Shown here in pieces: positions 9,533 to 21,704 of a stretch of DNA of 64,000 bases (positions are counted from its first letter, which is position 1; each line of letters starts with the position of its first letter). This DNA comes from Faecalibacterium sp. (GTDB lineage: Bacteria > Bacillota > Clostridia > Oscillospirales > Ruminococcaceae), in assembly GCA_029264955.1 (NCBI GenBank), contig JARHYC010000020.1:155442-219441 (forward strand), in the 5' to 3' direction. Under the pieces are notes generated by a model. That model did not search any database and had not been told where the DNA came from. It was given only the letters and a program-made list of their open reading frames with translations. A program made the position numbers and the translations under genes.

Positions 9533-10225
9533 TTAAATTGACAGCTTGTCTCGATACAATTGTTGAATTCCTTGGCAGTATTTACTGTGTTGACCCAACT
9601 CCACGCCGATTTTTTCTAGATTTTTCGTCAGCCAAGCCGGGGGAGCCGTCCGATATTTTACTTCCAGCACAATCGGGCTGTCCGGGTCCGGTGTAAGTGT
9701 TTGTCCCGGATGCCAAAAGGCTTCCGGCGCACCATAAGCAATGTCCCAATCCAAGGTCAGACGGAAATCATCTTCCGGTAGATAAAACACATCCCGCCAG
9801 TAATTTACTGTCAGCGCGGGGCGGTAATCATCCCGCTGCAAAATCTTTGCCAGCCGAGGACCGTAGGGGACTGTTTGTTCCAGATGAGTATAGTTGCCCG
9901 CTGCCACTTCATGTGCCTGCTCTGGGGTGAGCAGACTATCACGCTTGCCGGAAAGACCGTTCTTTTTATACTTTTCCTCCAGCCGATAAAAGGCTTCGTC
10001 GGTGTCGTAGGTGCGCAGACGCATTTTGTGACGTGCCAACTCGCCGTGCATGGCAGCATGATAGTCCTTACCGCTCCATGTATCGAAGTACAGGCTTCTA
10101 ACCAGGTAAATACCATCTGTGGTGTGTGGATCGCACAGCAAGGTACGCCGCCCCATCTCCCGCAGTTGGCGGTATTGCTCCGGCGTGACCGGGTATTTTT
10201 CTTCATGGCGCAGCATCCGACTCAT
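9533..10225 (-). CDS. VTC (polyphosphate polymerase) domain-containing protein
   Basis: RHEEKYPVTPEQYRQLRE, YLVRSLYFDT, KMRLRTYD, LEEKYKKNG, VLEVKYRTAPPAWL motifs. Confidence 0.88.
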   Translation of the reverse strand: MSRMLRHEEKYPVTPEQYRQLREMGRRTLLCDPHTTDGIYLVRSLYFDTWSGKDYHAAMHGELARHKMRLRTYDTDEAFYRLEEKYKKNGLSGKRDSLLTPEQAHEVAAGNYTHLEQTVPYGPRLAKILQRDDYRPALTVNYWRDVFYLPEDDFRLTLDWDIAYGAPEAFWHPGQTLTPDPDSPIVLEVKYRTAPPAWLTKNLEKIGVELGQHSKYCQGIQQLYRDKLSI

Positions 10226-10399
10226 GCAGCATCCCTCTTTTCTTTCTATGCAGTTTAGTATAACATGGGAATCATTTTCTTTTCACCATAAACACGTTAT
10301 TTTTCACAGAATCTCCGTAGATTATGCGCATTGCGTAAAATTTTGTCTCATAACTTTTTTATATTGTCCAGACAGCCGGATGCACATTCCTGCAACGAG

Positions 10400-10957
10400 G
10401 CTGCATCGTGCTGGATAGTCGCAAATCCATTTGCATCGCATATCTTTCCCCTGAAATCACTGCCCGCACCATGGCGGTTACCGTACCCAGAAAAACTTTT
10501 GATCCGGCTGGTTTGCAATCCTCCAACATCCCATTTGGCACTGTGGCACACCGCCTGACCTATGATGAAGATGTTCAACGGGATGACTGTTTTCACAGCA
10601 ACTGCTTTGCTCGGTAGCTACCATGGCAGCTTACACCGACGAAAGTGCCGACTGGCTGGACCAGCTGCTGGTATATCTGTCCGGCAACATGGCTTTTGTG
10701 CGGAACTTTTTCGCGAAACATCTGCCGAAACGGATTCCCAACACGCCCGAAGGCACCTATCTGAACTGGATCGATGCCCACGCACTGGGCATGGACCCCT
10801 GAAGCGTTTCATTTTCAACGAAGCTGGCGTAGCTTTCTCCATGGGCACCGAATTTAGCGCAGAGGGCGAAGGCTTTTTGCGCATGAACACCGCCTGCCTA
10901 CGCTCTGTGCTGGAGCGTGCTTTGACCCAGATCAAACACGCCGTACACAATCGCTGA
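10400..10957 (+). pseudogene. Remnant of MalY/PatB-type aminotransferase (C-S lyase)
   Basis: PRKTFDPAGLQSSNI in one frame; MAAYTDESADWLDQLLVYLSGN...EGTYLNWIDAHALGMDP* and NEAGVAFSMGTEFSAEGEGFLRMNTACLRSVLERAL in others; frameshifts/stops. Confidence 0.75.
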
Positions 10958-10977
10958 GCCACGGATAAAACAATAAA

Positions 10978-11028
10978 CAGCCACGCACAAGTACCCGTTG
11001 GCAACTGTGCGTGGCTGTTTTTATTTGC
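10978..11028. terminator. Terminator-like hairpin downstream of gyrA and the pseudogene
   Basis: aacagccacgcacaagtacccgttggcaactgtgcgtggctgttttt. Confidence 0.8.
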
Positions 11029-11055
11029 TGAAATCCAACTGTTTTGACGTACTAC

Positions 11056-13620
11056 TTAGTCCTCAGCAGGAGTTTCGCTGTTGGTTTCTGCTGCTTCTTC
11101 TGCGTTCAGTGCAGCCAGCTCTTCCTCGGACAGATCCGGCTCTGCATCGTCCGCTTCCGGCTTGGACACTTCTGCGTCCTCCACAGGTGCCGTGCGTGCC
11201 AGCACAGCGACCTTATCGCCGTCATCCACACGCATCACGCGGACACCGCTGCCGTAACGGCTCTGTACCGGAATATCCGCTGCGTGCATACGAATCAGGA
11301 TGCCTTCCTGGCTGATGAGGATAATATCATCCGTTTCATCCAGAACCTTAACGCCGGCAACCATGTCACGTTCCTTATCGTAGTTGCGGACACCCTTACC
11401 ACCACGGCCGGTGATACGGTAATCCTCAATACGGCTGCGGCGACCCTTACCGCCTTCGGTAACGGTAAAGATGGTTGCATCCGGGCGGCAGATGGATACG
11501 CCGATGACTTCATCGCCTTCGGCCAGCTTGATGGCACGCACACCGTGACCGTTACGGCCCATAGCGCGTGCATCGCTTTCCTTAAAGCGGATTGCCTGAC
11601 CAAAGCGAGTGCAGACAATCAGGTAATCTTCGCCGGTAGTCAGGCGGGTCCATGCCAGCTGATCGCCTTCATTCAGTGCAATCGCGTTCAGGCCGGACTT
11701 ACGGATGTTGGCGTACTGGCTCAGCGGCGTACGCTTGATCAGACCCTTACGGGTGACCATTGTCACAAAGCCTTCCTTCTCCTCATCCTTGGTGCAGATC
11801 ATGTTAGTGACCTTTTCGCCCTCCTGCATCTGCAGCAGGTTCACGATATTCATGCCCTTGCTGGTACGGCTGCCCTCCGTAATCTGATAGCCCTTCAAGC
11901 GGAAGATACGCCCCAGATTTGTCACAAACAGGATATAGTCATGGGTCGAACCCACATTCAGTTCTTCCACGAAATCTTCTTCCTTATGGGTCAAACCCGC
12001 TACACCACGACCGCCGCGATGCTGTGCCTGATAGGTTGCTTCGGGGGTACGCTTGATGTAGCCTGCATGGGTCAGGGTGTAGACACACTGCTCCTCAGGA
12101 ATCAGGTCCTCGATATCTACTTCGCCGGAAACCGCCATGATTTCGGTGCGGCGATCGTCACCGAAACGACGCTTCATCTCCAGCAGTTCTTCCTTGACGA
12201 TTTCCATGATGCGGCTCTCGTGTGCCAGGGTATCCTTCCAGTCTGCGATCTTTTCACGCAGCTCAGACAGCTCGTTCTCGATCTTCAGGATTTCCAGACC
12301 CGCCAGACGACCCAACTGCAGCTTTACGATTGCATCTGCCTGCGGGTCATCAAAGCCGAATTTCTCAATGATAGCAGCCTTTGCCTCGCTCATACCGCCC
12401 TTGCAGGAACGGATAGTAGCAATCAGCTCGTCCACAATGTCGGTAGCCTTCTTCAAGCCTTCCAGAATGTGGGCACGATCTTCTGCTTTCTTCAGGTCAT
12501 ATTCGGTACGACGGCGCACGATCTCGCCCTGGAACTCCACATACTTCTGGAGCATCTGCTTCAGGGTCATGACCTTGGGAGTCTTTTTATCCAGCGCAAT
12601 CATAATGACGCCAACGGTGTCCTGCAACTGGGTGTAACGGTACAGCTGGTTCAGAACGACTTGTGCATTCGCATCCTTCTTGACCTCGATGACGATACGC
12701 ATACCCTTGCGGTTTGTTTCGTCGTTCAGGTCACTGATGCCCTCGATACGCTTTTCCTTGACCAGGTCAGCGATATGCTCAATCAAGCGAGCCTTGTTGA
12801 CCATGTAAGGAATCTCGGTAATGATGATCTGTGAGCGACCGTTCTTTTTCTCCTCGATAGTAGCACGACCCCGCAGGGTGATCTTGCCACGACCGGTAGC
12901 GTATGCTGCACGGATACCGCTGCGGCCCATGATGATGCCGGCAGTGGGGAAGTCCGGTCCCTTGATGTGCTCCATCAAACCAGGCAGGTCGATTTCCGGG
13001 TTGTCGATCAATGCCACACAACCGTCCACGACCTCGCACAGGTTGTGGGGCGGGATGTTGGTTGCCATACCGACAGCGATACCCTGACTGCCGTTGCACA
13101 GCAGGTTGGGGAAACGGCAGGGCAGAACGCTGGGTTCCTTCTTGGTTTCGTCAAAGTTGGGGTCCCAGTCGATGGTGTCCTTTTCGATGTCGGTCAGCAT
13201 TTCGACCGCCATCTTGCTCATACGCGCTTCGGTGTATCGATAAGCAGCGGCCGGGTCACCGTCCACGCTACCGAAGTTACCTTGACCGTCAACCAGCGGG
13301 TAACGCAGGCTGAAGTCCTGTGCCAGACGAACCATTGCATCATAAACCGAAGCGTCACCGTGGGGGTGATAAGAACCCAGCACCGCACCAACCGTATCGG
13401 CGGACTTGCGATAAGGGTGGCTGGGATCGTTGCCACGCTCATGCATGGTGTACAGAATACGGCGGTGTACCGGCTTCAGGCCGTCGCGCACATCGGGCAA
13501 TGCGCGGGCCACAATAACAGACATCGAGTAATCCAGGAATGCAGCCTCGATTTCCTGCTTAACGTCACGGACGATTTTTTTCGTGCCCGTGCCAGGGATC
13601 ATAACAACATTTTCTTCCAT
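11056..13620 (-). CDS. gyrA: DNA gyrase subunit A
   Basis: 854 aa; [31 protein letters not shown]. Confidence 0.98.
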   Translation of the reverse strand: MEENVVMIPGTGTKKIVRDVKQEIEAAFLDYSMSVIVARALPDVRDGLKPVHRRILYTMHERGNDPSHPYRKSADTVGAVLGSYHPHGDASVYDAMVRLAQDFSLRYPLVDGQGNFGSVDGDPAAAYRYTEARMSKMAVEMLTDIEKDTIDWDPNFDETKKEPSVLPCRFPNLLCNGSQGIAVGMATNIPPHNLCEVVDGCVALIDNPEIDLPGLMEHIKGPDFPTAGIIMGRSGIRAAYATGRGKITLRGRATIEEKKNGRSQIIITEIPYMVNKARLIEHIADLVKEKRIEGISDLNDETNRKGMRIVIEVKKDANAQVVLNQLYRYTQLQDTVGVIMIALDKKTPKVMTLKQMLQKYVEFQGEIVRRRTEYDLKKAEDRAHILEGLKKATDIVDELIATIRSCKGGMSEAKAAIIEKFGFDDPQADAIVKLQLGRLAGLEILKIENELSELREKIADWKDTLAHESRIMEIVKEELLEMKRRFGDDRRTEIMAVSGEVDIEDLIPEEQCVYTLTHAGYIKRTPEATYQAQHRGGRGVAGLTHKEEDFVEELNVGSTHDYILFVTNLGRIFRLKGYQITEGSRTSKGMNIVNLLQMQEGEKVTNMICTKDEEKEGFVTMVTRKGLIKRTPLSQYANIRKSGLNAIALNEGDQLAWTRLTTGEDYLIVCTRFGQAIRFKESDARAMGRNGHGVRAIKLAEGDEVIGVSICRPDATIFTVTEGGKGRRSRIEDYRITGRGGKGVRNYDKERDMVAGVKVLDETDDIILISQEGILIRMHAADIPVQSRYGSGVRVMRVDDGDKVAVLARTAPVEDAEVSKPEADDAEPDLSEEELAALNAEEAAETNSETPAED

Positions 13621-13642
13621 TCTCTGCTCCTTGCTTCACGCA

Positions 13643-15661
<2,019 letters not shown>

Positions 15662-15737
15662 TTAGCATAAGGAGCGGGAAAATGAATCCTTGTAGTTACT
15701 TATCAGTTACTTGATTATATCTTGCAATTCTCCGCTG

Positions 15738-15986
15738 TCAAACGGTGATGCGCCGCTCCATCGCAGCAGGAGAAAGGTCGGACAAATAAACGGTATCCAC
15801 CATTATGCCGGTGGTCAACACATAGCTTTTCGGGATGTCATCAGAAAGGGCAACCACTGCACCTTCTTTTTGCGAGCGGTTCAAAAATTCCTGCCCCCGC
15901 TTGGAAATCGTGGTTGTTTCCATATCAAACACGCCTACCACATCCCTGGTATTGATGACATAATCCTGCCCCAAATGCAAATACAT
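15738..15986 (-). CDS. remB: DUF370/RemB-like extracellular matrix regulator
   Basis: MYLHLGQDYVINTRDVVGVFDMETTTISKRGQEFL between recF and gyrB. Confidence 0.85.
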   Translation of the reverse strand: MYLHLGQDYVINTRDVVGVFDMETTTISKRGQEFLNRSQKEGAVVALSDDIPKSYVLTTGIMVDTVYLSDLSPAAMERRITV

Positions 15987-16029
15987 GATAGGCCCCTTTC
16001 TTTTCTATTATAGCTTTATCATCCAAAGC

Positions 16030-17124
16030 TCAATCTCTTACTTTTGTCAGTACGCCGCCATCCATACGGTAAATCACGCCATCGGTCTTTAAGAAATCTG
16101 CGTCATCGCAGCTGGTCACAAAGGTCTGCTTTTCCTCCATACGGGTAAGCAGATATGCCTTACGACTTTCATCCAGCTCACTCAGAACATCATCCAGCAG
16201 CATGACCGGCCATTGCCCAGTGATTTCTTTTACACAGGCCGCTTCTGCCAGTTTCAAACTCAGCACCGCACTGCGCTGCTGACCTTGGCTGGCGTAAACT
16301 TTTGCGCTGTGCCCATCCAGCGAGATTGCAAAATCTTCCCGGTGGGGACCATACAAACTCATACCAGCCCGGATCTCCTCGCCTCGGTGCTGATGCAACG
16401 TATCCAGTAACTTGCCTGGCTCAAACATCGGCTCATAAGCAAGCGACAGGGTTTCTGCCCCATGGGAAAGCCGCGCATAATTTTCTACGGCAAAGGGACT
16501 CAGTAACTCCAAATAGGCGAGGCGTCTGCGCTGGATTTCCTCGCCCCGCGCTGCAATTTCGCAGTTCAAAGCTTCCAGAATGTCCGCAGCACCAGTAGTG
16601 ATTTCATATTTTTTTAAGAGAGCGTTTTTCTGGGTCATTGCTCGGGTATAGCGGCGATATACCGCCAAGTAACCGGGATACATCTGACACAACGCGGCAT
16701 CCAAAAATTTTCGTCGTCCGTCGGGGCTGCCTTTTACCAGGCTCAAATGTCCCGGGTCAAACACGACAGCAGGAAAACTGCCGGCAATACTGGCCGCACG
16801 ACCTCGATCCACATCGTTCACTTTTGCGCGGCGACCGGGCTTTTCACTGCCCGGTGGACCAACTGTAATACGCACATTACTTTCAACGCCATCATCCCGC
16901 TGAGTGACAGCATCCAAAGCAGCAAAAGGTGCGTCTCGTTTTATGAGTTCTGTATCTTTTCCGCCGCGAAAACTCTTGCCGCCCGTCAAAAGCCAGACCG
17001 CCTCCAACAGGTTAGTTTTGCCTTGTCCGTTGTTACCACAGATAACGGTAAGCTCCCGGCCGGGTATCAAAGTCGCCTGTTCGATGTTGCGATACTGTAC
17101 TGCTCTCAAAGACAAAAGCCGCAT
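16030..17124 (-). CDS. recF: DNA replication and repair protein RecF
   Basis: Walker A GNNGQGKTNLLEAVWLLTGGKSFR; ASQGQQRSAVLSLKLAEA. Confidence 0.97.
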   Translation of the reverse strand: MRLLSLRAVQYRNIEQATLIPGRELTVICGNNGQGKTNLLEAVWLLTGGKSFRGGKDTELIKRDAPFAALDAVTQRDDGVESNVRITVGPPGSEKPGRRAKVNDVDRGRAASIAGSFPAVVFDPGHLSLVKGSPDGRRKFLDAALCQMYPGYLAVYRRYTRAMTQKNALLKKYEITTGAADILEALNCEIAARGEEIQRRRLAYLELLSPFAVENYARLSHGAETLSLAYEPMFEPGKLLDTLHQHRGEEIRAGMSLYGPHREDFAISLDGHSAKVYASQGQQRSAVLSLKLAEAACVKEITGQWPVMLLDDVLSELDESRKAYLLTRMEEKQTFVTSCDDADFLKTDGVIYRMDGGVLTKVRD

Positions 17125-17127
17125 CGC

Positions 17128-17343
17128 TTACTGCCCCGCACGCACAGTGACAGACTGGCCATCCAATTCAACTACATCGCCGGGTACACACTTTTTACCG
17201 CGCATGGTGCAAACTTCACCGTTCAAAGTTACCGCACCAGCCTGAACAGCCTCTTTTGCTTCACCACCGGTTTCGCAAATGCCTGCAAATTTCAGCAGTG
17301 CGTCCAGCTTGATAAAAGGCGTATGGATCTGAATATATTCCAT
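17128..17343 (-). CDS. S4-domain RNA-binding protein (YaaA-like)
   Basis: [35 protein letters not shown] between dnaN and recF. Confidence 0.92.
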   Translation of the reverse strand: MEYIQIHTPFIKLDALLKFAGICETGGEAKEAVQAGAVTLNGEVCTMRGKKCVPGDVVELDGQSVTVRAGQ

Positions 17344-17425
17344 GATCTTTTCATTCCTTTTTGTATAGTGTATTAAGAATCTACAAAATGCAATTTTATA
17401 AATTACGTATTTCCGTTATTTTAGA

Positions 17426-18535
17426 TCAATCGTTCTTGAAGCGGACCGGCAGAACCAGATAGATGAAATCTTCGCCTTCTACCGGTAAAACCTTAACCGG
17501 GCTCAGCGGACCGCTGATCGCAAAGCGAACCTTATCCGTATCAGCATAGCGCAATGCGTCCAACAGGTAGCGGTTGTTGAAACCGATCTCGACGGTTTCT
17601 CCTTCGGTCTTGGCATCGAATTCGTCCACAACACGGCCCAGATTGGTCTGGCAACGCACCGTAACATGTCCGTCCTCGAACAACACACGCAACGGATTCT
17701 TCAGTCGCTCGGTAATAATCAGAGAAGCGCGCTCGATAGTATCGATGAACTCCTTGCAGTCCACAATGACCTCGGTGCGGCTGCCAGAAGGAATAACATT
17801 TCGATAGTTCAGGAACTCGCCTTCGATCAGGCGGCTCAAGATGGTATAACCATTGGTCTTGAACACCACATAGCGGCGGTTTGCAAACAGGTAAACGTCC
17901 TCGTTTTCATCATCGGGCAACAAACGGTTCACTTCATTCATGGTCTTTGCCGGAATGATAATGCGAATTTCTTTGGTTGCCATCACAGGGCGTTCTACAA
18001 TTGCCAGGCGATAACCGTCCAAAGCAACAACGGTCAATTTATCCGGTTGAATTTCGAATAGTTCACCGGTATGTGCAGGTTTTTTGTCATCCTGGCTGAC
18101 TGCGTATAGGGTATGGCCGATGATTTCTTTCAGCATACCGGCTTTCATAATCAGGGTGTGTTCTTCTGCTACTGCGGTAGGTAGCTCAGGGAAATCACTA
18201 GCAGACATACTTTGAATTTCAAATTCTGCAACGCCACCGCGAATCAGTGTTTTGCCGTTTTCTGCTACAGCAATGGTAACGTCGCCCGCCGGCATACGGT
18301 GAATCATATCGCTGAGTAACTTGGCATTTAGTACGATTTCGCCGGTTTCTCGAACATTGGCTTCAATGGTTTTCGTGATACCCATTTCCAGATCGTAACC
18401 GGTCAGCGTTAATTGAAATCCATTGGCCTGCAAAAGAATGCCTTCCAGCACAGGAATGGACGAGCGCGCGGTGACTGCTTTAGACACACCGTCGATTGCA
18501 TTACTTAGAGTAGATTTATCACAGACAATATTCAC
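17426..18535 (-). CDS. dnaN: DNA polymerase III beta subunit
   Basis: Sliding clamp sequence; GTG start at 18535 (VNIVCDKSTLSNAIDGVSKAV). Confidence 0.97.
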   Translation of the reverse strand: MNIVCDKSTLSNAIDGVSKAVTARSSIPVLEGILLQANGFQLTLTGYDLEMGITKTIEANVRETGEIVLNAKLLSDMIHRMPAGDVTIAVAENGKTLIRGGVAEFEIQSMSASDFPELPTAVAEEHTLIMKAGMLKEIIGHTLYAVSQDDKKPAHTGELFEIQPDKLTVVALDGYRLAIVERPVMATKEIRIIIPAKTMNEVNRLLPDDENEDVYLFANRRYVVFKTNGYTILSRLIEGEFLNYRNVIPSGSRTEVIVDCKEFIDTIERASLIITERLKNPLRVLFEDGHVTVRCQTNLGRVVDEFDAKTEGETVEIGFNNRYLLDALRYADTDKVRFAISGPLSPVKVLPVEGEDFIYLVLPVRFKND

Positions 18536-18639
18536 AATAGGGGCTCCTTTCGTTTGGTAGAAATGCTGTTGTATGAACAAGCGCCTATTTGAAAGCGCAG
18601 CGGAATAAAACTTACTTGTTGCAGTATTAGTAGTAGGGG

Positions 18640-18880
18640 GTGGGGAAACTGTGGAAAACTAAAAAAAATGGCAATCGCTTGCGGAGAAAGAGCACTTTTC
18701 CCTTTGGGGATTTTCACAGGAACAAGTTGTTGAAAGTTACTTGTATATTTTTCTTTCCACAAAAACGGTGGAAAGAATTTTCAACTTGTGGAAAAACTGG
18801 GTGAAAAAGTGGAAAACTGTATTTAGGGATGTATCAAAAATACATATGCGCATTTCCTTGCTGCTGCCGCTTGTGGAAAA
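18640..18880. other. DnaA-box-like cluster between dnaA and dnaN (secondary oriC part)
   Basis: TGTGGAAAA 18650, CTTTCCACA 18753, TTGTGGAAA 18786 and 18871, AGTGGAAAA 18808. Confidence 0.6.
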
Positions 18881-18897
18881 TAAGGCGTTTCACGTTT

Positions 18898-20220
18898 TTA
18901 CGCGCGTATATTGCTAATAATATCGTCTACCGTTTCTTTTAGTCTTTGGTCGTCGCGCATTTCCCGTTCAATGGTTTTCAGGGAATAGACAATGGTAGAG
19001 TGGTCACGACCACCAAATTCACGACCGATTTCCTCCGTGCTCATGCCGGTGATTTCCCGGAGGATGTAAATAGCAGCGCGGCGTGCGCCGGAAACTGCCG
19101 CATTACGCTTTGCGCTGCGCAGGTCCTCGGCGGAAACATTGAAGGTACGGCTGACCTCACTCAAAATCTTATCAATAGTGACGGGAATCGGCTGAGTTTC
19201 ATTTAAAATATCCTTAATTGCATTCTGCGCGACACTGATCACTGGCTGAATGCCTTCCAGCATATGATAGGCGTTCAGCTTTTTCACGGCACCCTCCAGC
19301 TGGCGGATGTTATTTTTCAGGTGATGTGCAATATATTCAGCCACATCTTCGGGAAGCTCCAGGTTGAGCAGTTCAGCTTTACGCTTTACGATAGCCACCC
19401 GGGTTTCAAAATCAGGGGGCTGTACATCTGCGTTCAGACCCATCTCGAAGCGGGTACGCAGGCGCTCTTCCAAGCTCTTGATTTCCTTGGCGGGGCGGTC
19501 GGAAGCAATAACGATCTGCTTGTGTGCATCGTACAGGGTGTTAAATGTGTGGAAGAATTCTTCCTGAGTAGATTCCTTGCCGGCGATAAACTGAATATCG
19601 TCGATCAGCAGCAGATCGGCTGCACGGTAGCGCAGACGGAATTCTTCGGTGCTGCCGTTACGGATGGATGCGATCAGATCGTTGGTGAACTGCTCACAGG
19701 TGGTGTAAATGATCATATAGTCCGGGTGGGTACGCTTGATTTCGGTCTGAATTGCCGTCAAAAGGTGGGTTTTGCCCAGTCCGGAACCGCCGTAGATGAA
19801 CAGCGGGTTATAGGCAAAAGCTGGGTTGGCTGCAACTGCCTGTGCTGCCGCAAATGCAAAGGAGTTGGAAGAACCCTTGATAAAATTGTCGAAAGTAAAT
19901 TCATAATTGCCTTGCGGGCTGAGGGGATTGTTGTCATACTGCTGAGACAAAATCACCTCGTGGGGCGGGGTGGAAGGCACGACTAGACTGATTTCTACAT
20001 CAAAGCCCAAAACGGATTTGAACGCTTCTTTCAAAAGATCCAGATAGCGGTCGGAAACGATCTTGCAGATGAAGTCGTTTCGAACAGAAAGCGTAATGTG
20101 GCTGGAATCTTCAAAATTGACCGGCTCAAGTCCGTCGATATACAGGTTGTAGGTGGCTTCCGCCAGATGTTCTTTGCAGTAGGCCTGGGCGGCCAGCAAA
20201 ACGTCCTTAAATGAATCCAT
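18898..20220 (-). CDS. dnaA: Chromosomal replication initiator protein DnaA
   Basis: FIYGGSGLGKTHLLTAI, LLIDDIQFIAGK, GREFGGRDHSTIVYSLKTIE; start MDSFKDVL at 20220. Confidence 0.98.
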   Translation of the reverse strand: MDSFKDVLLAAQAYCKEHLAEATYNLYIDGLEPVNFEDSSHITLSVRNDFICKIVSDRYLDLLKEAFKSVLGFDVEISLVVPSTPPHEVILSQQYDNNPLSPQGNYEFTFDNFIKGSSNSFAFAAAQAVAANPAFAYNPLFIYGGSGLGKTHLLTAIQTEIKRTHPDYMIIYTTCEQFTNDLIASIRNGSTEEFRLRYRAADLLLIDDIQFIAGKESTQEEFFHTFNTLYDAHKQIVIASDRPAKEIKSLEERLRTRFEMGLNADVQPPDFETRVAIVKRKAELLNLELPEDVAEYIAHHLKNNIRQLEGAVKKLNAYHMLEGIQPVISVAQNAIKDILNETQPIPVTIDKILSEVSRTFNVSAEDLRSAKRNAAVSGARRAAIYILREITGMSTEEIGREFGGRDHSTIVYSLKTIEREMRDDQRLKETVDDIISNIRA

Positions 20221-20640
20221 GGCATTCCCTTCTTCACGTATTTTTAGTGACCAACGGTAAGCACCCCGCGGTATCGGAAAAAATTTTCGAAAAATAAAAT
20301 ACTTTTCCACGGAGTTTTCCACAGAAAAGTCTATCTTAACGAATTATAGCAAAAATTTGATATTCTGTCCATATATATATAAGGTAGAGAAATGGCAGAA
20401 ATCCGCTCCAAAATGGATGCAAAAGCAGTTCAGCCACAAGATGTAGTGGCTGAAAAATAAGTTTTCCACAGCATGGTGCCCATTTGTGAAAAAGTTTTTA
20501 GCACAGCAGCGATAAAAAATAGAAAAGAGGGGCTTGACAAATTGTCCGCCTATATATTATAATTTCACTTTGCAAGACTGTCCCCATTTTTAGGGGCCGG
20601 AAAAGCGTATACGCACCCCCGTTCCGGGGACAAGTTTTTA
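20221..20640. other. Probable origin of replication (oriC)
   Basis: Divergent dnaA/rpmH junction, AT-rich stretch (atatatatataagg near 20375), TTTTCCACA/G motifs at about 20303, 20315, 20462. Confidence 0.8.
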
Positions 20641-20652
20641 GGAGGAGCGACT

Positions 20653-20787
20653 ATGAAGAGAACGTTTCAGCCCAAGAAGCGCCAGCGCAGCCGCGTACAC
20701 GGTTTCCTGAACCGCATGAGCACTAAGAACGGCCGTAAGGTCATCAATGCTCGTCGTGCTAAGGGCCGCAAGAGCCTGACTGTCTAA
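20653..20787 (+). CDS. rpmH: 50S ribosomal protein L34
   Basis: [44 protein letters not shown]. Confidence 0.98.
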   Translation: MKRTFQPKKRQRSRVHGFLNRMSTKNGRKVINARRAKGRKSLTV

Positions 20788-20816
20788 TCGACAGGGCATT
20801 TGAAAGCGCAAAAATA

Positions 20817-20862
20817 GACCGCCGATGCACCCAAGATGGTGCGGGAGCGGTCTTATTTTTTT
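20817..20862 (+). terminator. Intrinsic terminator after rpmH
   Basis: gaccgccgatgcacccaagatggtgcgggagcggtc followed by ttattttttt. Confidence 0.7.
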
Positions 20863-20978
20863 GTCGAAATCGAAAAAGGGCTTGCGCCTTGCGGGGCAGT
20901 TGTTCTATAATGCAATATAAGCGTCTATACGCAAAAGGAAAACTGCGAAAGTTTCCCAAGGAAAGGGAGGTTGTGACC

Positions 20979-21344
20979 ATGCGCTATCGGCCTATTTGCC
21001 GGAATACCGAATTCAGCCGAGTATATACCAGGGGCAAAAGCTATGTAACGCCCCAGCTGGTGCTGTATGTGCTGAAGAAAAAGAGCGGTCGCACCCGCGT
21101 GGGTTTGACAGCCACCAAAAAAGTGGGCAAGGCAGTAGCACGCAACCGGGCACGCCGTGTAATGCGCGTAGCCATTGCGGAGCATTTGGATTATGATATC
21201 GGCAAGTATGATCTGGTTTTTGTGGCCAGAGGAAAAACGCCGCATTTGAAAAGCCAGCAGGTGAGCAAGGCTGTGGCAAAGCTGTTCAAGATGGCAGGTT
21301 TGCCCGACAAAGCTCTCGCTGCAAAGGAAGAACCTCTTGTTTGA
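20979..21344 (+). CDS. rnpA: Ribonuclease P protein component
   Basis: RVGLTATKKVGKAVARNRARRVMR. Confidence 0.96.
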   Translation: MRYRPICRNTEFSRVYTRGKSYVTPQLVLYVLKKKSGRTRVGLTATKKVGKAVARNRARRVMRVAIAEHLDYDIGKYDLVFVARGKTPHLKSQQVSKAVAKLFKMAGLPDKALAAKEEPLV

Positions 21345-21612
21345 AAAAATGCGCCTGGGTGCGCGGCGCATTTTGATTGTGCCCATTCGGGTATATAAAA
21401 AATGCATCAGCCCGGGTCTGGGGCATCGGTGCCGATTCACTCCGACCTGCAGCGAATATGCGATGGAAGCAATTTGGGTCCATGGCTGTGTCAAAGGGAT
21501 GATTTTATCCATTTGGCGCATTGCGCGCTGCAATCCGCTGTGTCGATGGGGTTATGATCCGGTACCCGAAAAGGGAAAATGGATCAATGAAAAACGGCGG
21601 CTGATCAAATAA
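21337..21612 (+). CDS. yidD: Membrane protein insertion efficiency factor YidD
   Basis: YKKCISPGLGHRCRFTPTCSEYAMEAI. Confidence 0.95.
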   Translation: MFEKMRLGARRILIVPIRVYKKCISPGLGHRCRFTPTCSEYAMEAIWVHGCVKGMILSIWRIARCNPLCRWGYDPVPEKGKWINEKRRLIK

Positions 21613-21704
21613 TTTTGCTACTTGTGACTTTCCTGTCTGCGGCGGGCAAAGTCCTACGATAAAAAATAAAAGCTTTGGCCGCAGACAAAGCGAAAGGAAG
21701 CAAT

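Noticed and set aside
11044-12834. 596-aa plus-strand ORF
   Set aside because: Antisense of gyrA
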